26,111 nt of DNA from JAIRTY01 sp050257395 (lineage in GTDB: Bacteria > Actinomycetota > Actinomycetes > Streptosporangiales > Streptosporangiaceae). Positions 20,725 through 26,111 of the stretch are shown one piece after another. The translations under genes were made by a program, and so were the position numbers. The stretch is from contig JBLMWU010000289.1 in assembly GCA_050257395.1 (NCBI GenBank), forward strand, positions 1 to 26,111, read 5' to 3'. The stretch's first letter is position 1, and every line of letters starts with the position of its first letter. A model generated the notes under the pieces. The model was given only the letters and a program-made list of their open reading frames with translations. It had not been told where the DNA came from and did not search any database.

Positions 20725-21213
20725 TCAGCTGACGCCGCGGCGGGGCTGGCCGGGCCGGTCCCAGCCGCGCAGCGCGAGCACGGCGCACAGGGCGGCGACG
20801 GGAAGCTCCGGGCAGACGGCCATGGCGATCGCGGTCAGCTGCTCGCGGCTGGGCGCTGAGGTCAGCACGTCGAACCAGGCGTCCGTGAGCAGCAGCGTGG
20901 CGGTGGCCATGGCGGTGAGCCGGTACCGGCTGTCCCGCCGGGCCAGCAGCAGCCCGGTGCCGAGCAGGCCGAGCGCTTCCAGCCCGTCCAGCCCGGCCCA
21001 GGCCGCCGGCCAGTGCCACGCGGTGGTGCTGGCCGGCAGCCAGGCGGCCAGCACGAACAGCCAGGGGATCATCCCCAGCCCGGCCGCGATCAGGGCCCGG
21101 GGAAGCCACCGGGCGCCGCTGGCCAGCCCGGCCGGCCGGCCGGTGAGCCCCGGCGGGGCCGCGAGTCCCGGCGGATCCGCAAGTCCCGGCGGATCCGCGG
21201 TGGTCAGGCTCAT
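20725..21213 (-). CDS. Small integral membrane protein with PPGLA-repeat N-terminus
   Basis: The 162-aa product has a Pro/Gly-rich N-terminus made of three 6-residue repeats (DPPGLA type), then about four hydrophobic segments: ALIAAGLGMIPWLFVLAAWL, LEALGLLGTGLLLA, LTAMATATLLLTDAWFDVLT and ELPVAALCAVLALRGW. TDAWFDV at the end of the third helix is a distinctive polar patch. I do not know its function. Its start lies 2 bases after the stop of the upstream gene (TGA-GC-ATG), so translation is probably coupled. Confidence 0.75.
   Translation of the reverse strand: MSLTTADPPGLADPPGLAAPPGLTGRPAGLASGARWLPRALIAAGLGMIPWLFVLAAWLPASTTAWHWPAAWAGLDGLEALGLLGTGLLLARRDSRYRLTAMATATLLLTDAWFDVLTSAPSREQLTAIAMAVCPELPVAALCAVLALRGWDRPGQPRRGVS
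21143..21196 (-). repeat. 18-bp tandem repeats encoding PPGLA units
   Basis: Three 18-bp units (21143-21160, 21161-21178, 21179-21196) share the core GTCCCGGCGGATCC or a variant; the last two differ at one base. They encode the N-terminal A/D-P-P-G-L-A/T repeats of the membrane protein. Confidence 0.85.
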
Positions 21214-21215
21214 GC

Positions 21216-21677
21216 TCACACCCGCCGTGCCCGGCAGCGCTCCCGGCCGGCCGCATGACTCGCCGTGGCCGCGGCGAAGTCGCCGTCCGCCAGCGCCAGC
21301 CAGAACCACCACCCCAGCTCCACCAGCCTGCCGGCCCCGGTCCGGGGACGCAGGCCAGGGGTGGTGAACTCCACCGCCACCGGCGACCCGTCCGCGGGCA
21401 CCCGGCCCCAGGCGAGGGAGAGCGGCCGGCCGTCCGGGCCGCTGGCCCGGCAGGCGCCGCGCAGGACGCCCGGTGACAGCGGGGTCGCGACCACGACGTC
21501 GAGCAGGATGCCGTGCGCGTACACCTCCAGGGACGGCCGTGCCCCCGGCCCGCCGGCGACGCGGACGGACCACGGGGTGCCGGGCAGTTCCATCGGATCA
21601 TGGCCAGGCCTGCCGGGCTCGCGGCAGCCGGGCACCGGGACGGGATGATCGGCCACGGGAGAATGGCTCTGCGTCAT
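21216..21677 (-). CDS. Hypothetical protein, 153 aa
   Basis: The protein begins MTQSHSPVADHPVPVPG, then a proline-rich linker and a probable beta-rich domain (WSVRVAGGPG, SLEVYAHGILLDVVVATPLS, SPVAVEFTTPGLRPRTGAG, LVELGWWFWLALADGDF). It is probably soluble or peripheral. No family is recognised. CACGCT lies 6 bases before the ATG at 21677, so the message may be leaderless. It is translationally coupled to the small membrane protein downstream and divergent from the histidine-kinase operon, hinting that the pair and the two-component system may share control. Confidence 0.65.
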   Translation of the reverse strand: MTQSHSPVADHPVPVPGCREPGRPGHDPMELPGTPWSVRVAGGPGARPSLEVYAHGILLDVVVATPLSPGVLRGACRASGPDGRPLSLAWGRVPADGSPVAVEFTTPGLRPRTGAGRLVELGWWFWLALADGDFAAATASHAAGRERCRARRV

Positions 21678-21803
21678 GCACCCAGCGTGGCGCGGCAGCA
21701 CCGTCACCGTCAGTAGCGGGCGGTCCCGTCCCGGGGTGGTGCCAGCTACACCCCGCAGGCGGGTGCACGCGGCATGGCGGGATCCGGCGGAGGGAAATAC
21801 CGT

Positions 21804-23090
21804 ATGCCGGTGACCACCCTGGCGATCCCGCGTGCGCTCCGCGCTGGCCTGGCGCACGCCCCGTGGACCGGCCGGGCCTGGCGGGACACGGCGTTCGTGT
21901 CGGCCGGTGTCGCGATGCTGCTGCCCGCCGTCGTGGTCCCGCTGCTGCTGGCCGCCGGGACGGCGCTGCTGCTGCACAAGGGCCCGAAGGCCGCGACGGT
22001 GGTCCTGGTGGTGGCCATGATCGTGGGGTTCCCGGCCGCGATCGCGGTGCTCACCGCCGTGCAGCGCTCCCGCTTCTGGGCGCTGCTCGCGGTGGACATC
22101 CCGGCCCTGCCGGACGCCTGGGGGCGGCTGCGGCCGGCCAGCCTGCCCGCCGCCCTGCGCTCCCGGCTGACCTGGCGGCAGGCCGCCTACCACGTGCTGG
22201 TCACCCCGGCCGCCGCCGTCGGCGGGGTGCTGACCCTCGCTGCCTGGGCCGCGGGCGCGGCCCTGGTGGCGTTCCCGGTCGCCCGGTCGCTCACCCCCGG
22301 CAGCTACGCCTATCTCGACAAGCCGTGGCGGGTGGCGGCGTGCGCGGCCGGCCTCGCGCTGCTGGCCGCCGCGCCGTGGGTGGCCGCCGGCGTGGTCCGG
22401 CTGGACACCCGCGCCGCCCTGGCGCTGCTCGGGCCCAGCCGGGCGGAGCAGCTCGCCCGCCGGGTGGAGACGCTGGCCGAGAGCCGGGCCGGGGTGGTGG
22501 ACGCCGCCGACGCGGAACGCCGCCGCATCGAGCGGGACCTGCACGACGGCGCGCAGCGTCGGCTGGTCTCGCTCGCCATGAACCTGGGGATGGCCCGCGC
22601 CGAGCTGCGGGACCTGCCGGAGGAGGCCCGGAATGTCATCGTGGAGGCGCACGAGGAGGCCAAGCTGGCCCTGGCCGAGCTGCGCGACCTGGTCCGCGGG
22701 CTGCATCCGGCGATCCTGGAGGACCGGGGCCTGGACGCCGCGCTGTCGGGCATCGCGGCCCGCTCGCCGGTGCCGGTCCGGCTGCGGGTGAGCGTGCCGG
22801 AGCGGGTCGCCCCGACCGTGGAGGCGGTCGCCTACTTCATGGTGTCCGAGGCGCTGACCAACATCGCCAAGCACTCCCGCGCCGCCCGGGCCGACGTCAC
22901 CGTCGAGCGGGCCGGCGGCCTGCTGCGGGTGGACGTGACCGACGACGGCGTCGGCGGCGCGGACCCGGCCCGCGGCACCGGCCTGGCCGGCCTGGCCCGG
23001 CGGGCCGGGTCGGTGGACGGCAGCCTGTCGATCGCCAGCCCGCCCGGGGGCCCGACCACGATCAGTGTGGTGCTGCCGTGCGGGTCGTGA
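21804..23090 (+). CDS. Sensor histidine kinase (HisKA_3, DesK/NarX type)
   Basis: This 428-aa membrane kinase has four or so N-terminal helices in a putative-sensor (PF13796-like) module (about residues 20-215). The phosphoacceptor segment ERRRIERDLHDGAQRRL places His247. The ATPase domain has VSEALTNIAKHS (N box), DDGVGGAD and GTGLAGLARR. A GGAGGG ribosome site 9 bases upstream supports ATG 21804 over ATG 21774. The sensing part is almost wholly within the membrane with no large outer loop, so it may detect envelope stress or a membrane-active drug. Its stop overlaps the response-regulator start by 13 bases. Confidence 0.92.
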   Translation: MPVTTLAIPRALRAGLAHAPWTGRAWRDTAFVSAGVAMLLPAVVVPLLLAAGTALLLHKGPKAATVVLVVAMIVGFPAAIAVLTAVQRSRFWALLAVDIPALPDAWGRLRPASLPAALRSRLTWRQAAYHVLVTPAAAVGGVLTLAAWAAGAALVAFPVARSLTPGSYAYLDKPWRVAACAAGLALLAAAPWVAAGVVRLDTRAALALLGPSRAEQLARRVETLAESRAGVVDAADAERRRIERDLHDGAQRRLVSLAMNLGMARAELRDLPEEARNVIVEAHEEAKLALAELRDLVRGLHPAILEDRGLDAALSGIAARSPVPVRLRVSVPERVAPTVEAVAYFMVSEALTNIAKHSRAARADVTVERAGGLLRVDVTDDGVGGADPARGTGLAGLARRAGSVDGSLSIASPPGGPTTISVVLPCGS

Positions 23091-23722
23091 TCGCCGAGGA
23101 CTCGGTGCTGCTGCAGGCGGGCCTGACCCGGCTGCTGGACAGCTCCGGCTTCCAGGTCGTGGCCGCGGTCGCCGACGCGGACAGCCTGCTGAGCGCGGTG
23201 GAGGAGCACCACCCGGACGCCGTGATCGTGGATGTCCGGATGCCGCCCACCCACACCGACGAGGGCGTCCGGGCCGCCCTGCTCATCCGGCACGAATGGC
23301 CGGACATCGCGGTGCTGGTGCTGTCGCAGTACGTGGAGGAGCGGTACGCGGCGGACCTGCTGTCCGCCCACACCAGCGGGGTCGGCTACCTGCTCAAGGA
23401 CCGGGTCGCCGACGTCGGCGAGTTCCTGGACGCGCTGCGCCGGGTCACCGCGGGCGGCACCGCGCTGGACCCCGAGGTGGTGTCCCAGCTGCTGCTGCGC
23501 CGGCACAGCGACCCGCTGGACCGGCTGACGCCGCGGGAACGGGAAGTGCTGGCCCTGATGGCCGAGGGCCGGTCGAACGCCGCCATCGCCGACACGCTGG
23601 TGATCACCGACAGCGCGGTGGCCAAGCACATCAACAGCATCTTCACCAAGCTGGACCTGCCGCCCGACGAGGCCGACCACCGCCGGGTGCTCGCCGTCCT
23701 GCGTTTCCTCAAGGTCGGCTGA
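23078..23722 (+). CDS. NarL/FixJ-type response regulator
   Basis: The 214-aa regulator has a receiver domain (VRVVIAEDSVLL; acidic pair Glu7/Asp8; phosphoacceptor Asp52 in VIVDVRMPP; Lys in YLLKDRV) and a LuxR-type DNA-binding domain (LTPREREVLALMAEGRSNAAIA, then the recognition helix near AVAKHINSIFTKL). GTG 23078 lies inside the kinase gene and gives the standard opening; GTG 23087 is less likely. It is the cognate partner of the kinase and probably controls this operon, possibly with the divergent pair upstream. Confidence 0.94.
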   Translation: MRVVIAEDSVLLQAGLTRLLDSSGFQVVAAVADADSLLSAVEEHHPDAVIVDVRMPPTHTDEGVRAALLIRHEWPDIAVLVLSQYVEERYAADLLSAHTSGVGYLLKDRVADVGEFLDALRRVTAGGTALDPEVVSQLLLRRHSDPLDRLTPREREVLALMAEGRSNAAIADTLVITDSAVAKHINSIFTKLDLPPDEADHRRVLAVLRFLKVG

Positions 23723-23727
23723 CCCCG

Positions 23728-24630
23728 GTGAGCGCCCCGCCGGCCACCGTGCCGCCCGCTGCCCGGCCGCGTCCCCGCCGCCGGGGCATCTGGGTGCTGG
23801 TCGCCGCGGCCACCGCCGTGTTCGTGGTCCTGCCCGGCCTGGCGGCGGCCGCCTTGTTCGCCATCCGGCATCACCAGGACCAGACCGCGGTCTGGCACCG
23901 GCCGCTCACCCTGCTGCGGGTGTCCGCGCCCGGCGCGAACGTCACCGTGTTCGGCGGGCAGGCGGGCCTGACCGGGGTCGAGCAGCATCTGACCTGGTTC
24001 CTGGGCGCGGCGCCGCGGGTTCGCGAAACCTGGTCCGGCCGGACTCTCACCGTCACCGCGCCCCCCTGCGCCCGCAAGCCGCCGTGGCACTGCGAGGTCG
24101 GGCTCGGCATCCAGGTGCCGGCCGGGGTGGCCGTGCAGGCGGGCGCGGGGGCAGGCAGCCTGAACGTCGTCGGGCTCACCGGGCCGGTGCACACCGCGGT
24201 CACGTCGGGCCAGATCAGCCTGCTCGATCTGCACGGCCCCGCCTGGGCGACGGCGACCTCCGGCGCCATCTCCGCGGCCTCGCTCGCCTGCCCGCAGGTG
24301 CAGGCCGCGGTCAGCTCCGGCAGCCTGGCGCTGCAGTTCGTGCTCCCGCCGCTGCGGGTCACCGCCACCGCCACCTCCGGCGACGTGTCGGTCACCGTGC
24401 CGCCCGGCACCCGCTACCACGTGACCGGCAACAGCGGCGTCAGCCCGGAACTGGCCAGCGCCAGCTCCCCGCGCCTGATCACGGTGTCCTCCATCAGCGG
24501 CAGCGCCGGCGTCGGCTACGACTACGGCCAGCCCGCGCCGCCGGCGCCCAGGTCACCGGCGCGGCCCCGGCTGCCGCGACGGCCGGCCTCGCACCGGCCT
24601 GCTAGTGTGTCGCGCCGGAAAAGTAGCTGA
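23728..24630 (+). CDS. Membrane-anchored DUF4097-like beta-repeat protein, 3' end altered by IS630
   Basis: GTG 23728 follows the regulator stop by 5 bases. The ~300-aa product has an Arg-rich cytoplasmic tip, one membrane helix (about 22-44, WVLVAAATAVFVVLPGLAA) and an extracytoplasmic repeat domain with recurring S-G motifs (TAVTSGQISLLDL, ATATSGAISAASL, AAVSSGSLALQFV, ATATSGDVSVTVP), typical of DUF4097/putative adhesin proteins seen beside two-component systems. The tail is Pro/Arg-rich. The last eight or so residues and the stop come from the left end of the IS630 element (junction at 24603-24604), so the original C-terminus is lost. Without the element the frame would stay open to the window end. 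The core domain is intact, so the protein may still work. Confidence 0.8.
   Translation: MSAPPATVPPAARPRPRRRGIWVLVAAATAVFVVLPGLAAAALFAIRHHQDQTAVWHRPLTLLRVSAPGANVTVFGGQAGLTGVEQHLTWFLGAAPRVRETWSGRTLTVTAPPCARKPPWHCEVGLGIQVPAGVAVQAGAGAGSLNVVGLTGPVHTAVTSGQISLLDLHGPAWATATSGAISAASLACPQVQAAVSSGSLALQFVLPPLRVTATATSGDVSVTVPPGTRYHVTGNSGVSPELASASSPRLITVSSISGSAGVGYDYGQPAPPAPRSPARPRLPRRPASHRPASVSRRKSS
24594..24599. other. Left arm of a hairpin split by the IS element
   Basis: CCGGCC (24594-24599) would pair with GGCCGG (26029-26034) if the insertion and one TA copy were removed. That gives a 6-bp stem with the 8-base loop TGCTAGAG; the target TA lies in the loop. Confidence 0.5.
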
Positions 24631-26023
24631 TTAACCTTGCCTGGTTATGCGGTCGCCTGCTCCGACTTTGGCGAGGTAGTCGGCGAGTGAGCTCAGGATC
24701 TCGTCGGCGGTTTTGGTCCAGGTGAAGGGCCTGGGATTGTCGTTCCAGGTGGCGATCCAGTCCCTGATGTCGTGCTCTAGGGCCTGCACCGAGGTGTGCA
24801 CGCCGCGGCGGATCAGTTTGTCGGTTAGCAGGCCGAACCATCGCTCGACCTGGTTCATCCAGGACGAGCCGGTCGGCGTGAAGTGGACGCGGAAGCGCGG
24901 GTGCCTGGCCAGCCAGGTCCTGACTTCGGGCGTGTTGTGGGTGGCGTAGTTGTCGCAGACCAGGTGCACATCAAGATCGGCGGGTACCGCCTTGTCGATC
25001 CTGGCCAGGAACTTGCGGAACTCGATCGCCCGGTGGCGGCGGTGCAGTTCGCTGATGACCGTGCCGTCGGCGATGTTGAAGGCGGCGAACAGGCTGGTGA
25101 TGCCGTGCCGCAGGTAGTCATGCGTGCGCCGCTCGGGCATGCCGGGCATCATCGGCAGCACCGGCTGGGACCGGTCCAGGGCCTGGATCTGGCTCTTTTC
25201 ATCGACGCACAGCACCACCGCCTTCTCCGGCGGGTTGTGATACAGGCCGACGACGTCGACGACTTTCTCCACGAAGAACGGGTCGGTGGACAGCTTGAAA
25301 GAGTCCTGCAGGTGGGGCTTGAGATCGAACTTCTTCCAGATCCGCCCAATGGTCGACTTGCTCAGCCCGGTCCGGGCGGCCATCGAGGCCCGCGACCAGT
25401 GCGTGTCCTTGCCCGGCGTGGTCTCCAGCGTGGCCACGATCACGTCCTCGACCTGATCCAGCAGGATCGACGGCGGCCGGCCAGGCCGCCGCTCATCATG
25501 CAGGCCCTCCAGCCGCCGGGCGATGAACCGGGCCCGCCACCGCTCCACCGTCGACTCATCGATCCCCAGATCGGCAGCAGCCTGCTTGTTCGTCCCGCCT
25601 TCCGCGCAGCGCAGCACGATCTTCGCCCGCAGCGCCAGGTACTGGGCGGTCTTGGCACGCCGGGCCCACCGCACTAGCTGGGCCCGCTCCGCATCGGCCA
25701 AGACCAGCTCAGCCTTGCGCCGGCCGACCGGCGCCGCGTCCTCCAGCCCGGCCAGCCGCGCTTCCGCGAACTGGCGCCGCCACTTCGACACCGACTTGAC
25801 CGCCACCCCCAGCGCCTGCGCCGCTGCGGCGTTCGACATCCCATCGGCGCAGGCCAGGATGATCCGGGCCCGGTCTGCCCGCCAGCGCCCCGGCCCCCTT
25901 GCCCGGCGCACCAGCTCAGCCCGCTCATCCTCAGACAGCACGATCGGCACAGCAGAAGGACCCGGCATGACCGCAGACTAACGGCCAGCAAACAAAACCC
26001 TCAGAATTTCAGGCGCGACACAC
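24605..26023 (-). mobile_element. IS630-family insertion sequence, apparently complete
   Basis: Perfect terminal inverted repeats GTGTGTCGCGCC (24605-24616) and GGCGCGACACAC (26012-26023) bound a 1419-bp element, flanked by TA on both sides (24603-24604, 26024-26025), the target duplication of the IS630/Tc1-mariner group. By chance the flanking C and G extend the match to 15 bases. One intact transposase fills the element. Perfect ends and an open frame point to a recent arrival. Its GC content is lower than that of the neighbouring genes. Confidence 0.92.
24631..25968 (-). CDS. IS630-family transposase
   Basis: The 445-aa DDE transposase has two N-terminal helix-turn-helix units (MSNAAAAQALGVAVKSVSKW and TNKQAAADLGIDESTVERW), a third winged region around GLSKSTIGRIWKK, and an RNase-H-like core. 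Catalytic candidates are Asp in VVLCVDEKSQIQ, Asp in HLVCDNYATH and Glu in WMNQVERWF (a DDE triad). It binds the element's ends and cuts and pastes into TA sites. No frameshift or internal stop is seen, so it is likely active. ATG 25968 gives a full-length start; its stop lies 15 bases inside the left inverted repeat. Confidence 0.95.
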   Translation of the reverse strand: MPGPSAVPIVLSEDERAELVRRARGPGRWRADRARIILACADGMSNAAAAQALGVAVKSVSKWRRQFAEARLAGLEDAAPVGRRKAELVLADAERAQLVRWARRAKTAQYLALRAKIVLRCAEGGTNKQAAADLGIDESTVERWRARFIARRLEGLHDERRPGRPPSILLDQVEDVIVATLETTPGKDTHWSRASMAARTGLSKSTIGRIWKKFDLKPHLQDSFKLSTDPFFVEKVVDVVGLYHNPPEKAVVLCVDEKSQIQALDRSQPVLPMMPGMPERRTHDYLRHGITSLFAAFNIADGTVISELHRRHRAIEFRKFLARIDKAVPADLDVHLVCDNYATHNTPEVRTWLARHPRFRVHFTPTGSSWMNQVERWFGLLTDKLIRRGVHTSVQALEHDIRDWIATWNDNPRPFTWTKTADEILSSLADYLAKVGAGDRITRQG

Positions 26024-26086
26024 TAGAGGGCCGGCCCGGCCGCGGGAATGGCAGTGCCGCCGGGCCGCGGGCCGCGCGCCGCCGGG

Positions 26087-26111
26087 TCAGTGGTCGTCGG
26101 CCACCGCCCGC
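26087..26111 (-). CDS. Possible 3' end of a minus-strand gene (cut by window edge)
   Basis: The minus strand reads R-A-V-A-D-D-H-stop into the window edge (TGA at 26089-26087), a plausible gene tail. Only seven codons are visible, so this is a weak call. The 26027-26086 stretch between it and the IS is very GC-rich and has no gene. Confidence 0.2.

Noticed and set aside
21678..22874. Upstream part of the 552-aa minus-strand frame
   Set aside because: Antisense to the histidine kinase; the plausible protein starts at 21677 after a -10-like hexamer.
1..26111. CRISPR array, tRNA/rRNA, prophage or biosynthetic megasynthase
   Set aside because: No spaced repeat array, cloverleaf, ribosomal RNA stretch, phage structural gene or PKS/NRPS module was recognised on either strand. 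The single AMP ligase has no carrier domain beside it.

Overview
The window is very GC-rich DNA with strong G/C bias at third codon positions. It carries gene families typical of filamentous or related Actinomycetota: a large LuxR-type ATPase regulator, a TipA-type MerR regulator, an actinobacterial-type Rho, an MhuD-like haem monooxygenase, DUF2236/MpaB and UbiB proteins, and a HisKA_3/NarL two-component pair. The genus cannot be fixed from the sequence. No tRNA, rRNA, CRISPR array or plasmid/phage replication gene was seen, so it reads as chromosomal accessory DNA.

Layout. (1) 1-3260: a hairpin, then a ~1000-aa LAL-type LuxR regulator. (2) 3261-3756: a graveyard holding an antisense piece of an MFS exporter abutting the tail of another gene. 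(3) 3757-5320: a TipA-like MerR regulator with an operator inside its own promoter, then a DUF6629-like membrane protein. (4) 5321-6842: a long structured leader and an unusually short Rho. (5) 6869-10192: an acyl-CoA/AMP ligase, then an L-lactate dehydrogenase (LldD-like) gene closely followed by a Nitro_FeMo-Co-fold protein. (6) 10281-12085: an NmrA-type NAD(P)-binding protein (minus) divergent from a pentapeptide-repeat/DinB fusion (plus). (7) 12176-14551: a candidate upstream ORF, an MpaB/DUF2236 protein and a UbiB-family kinase, closed by a strong terminator. (8) 14743-16173: an amidase, overlapping tail-to-tail with an MhuD-like gene. (9) 16162-18701: MFS exporter plus MhuD-like monooxygenase on the minus strand, divergent from a TetR regulator, with two operator-like palindromes between. 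(10) 18726-21677: minus-strand genes for a 68-aa orphan, an SDR, a GyrI-like protein, a small membrane protein and an unknown protein. (11) 21804-24630: histidine kinase, NarL-type regulator and a membrane-anchored DUF4097-like protein in one operon, the last interrupted by (12) an intact IS630-family element (24605-26023).

Likely functional units: the TetR/MFS/MhuD locus (ligand-induced export plus haem or aromatic-ring oxidation), the MpaB-UbiB pair (haem oxygenase-like protein with an atypical kinase), the lactate dehydrogenase/FeMo-Co-fold pair, and the HK-RR-DUF4097 envelope-stress-like operon. Many genes have a -10-like hexamer only 6-8 bases before the start codon, which suggests widespread leaderless transcription. 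The best candidates for something undescribed are the minimal Rho with its repeat-rich leader, the short upstream ORF overlapping the MpaB start, and the TetR/MFS/MhuD module.
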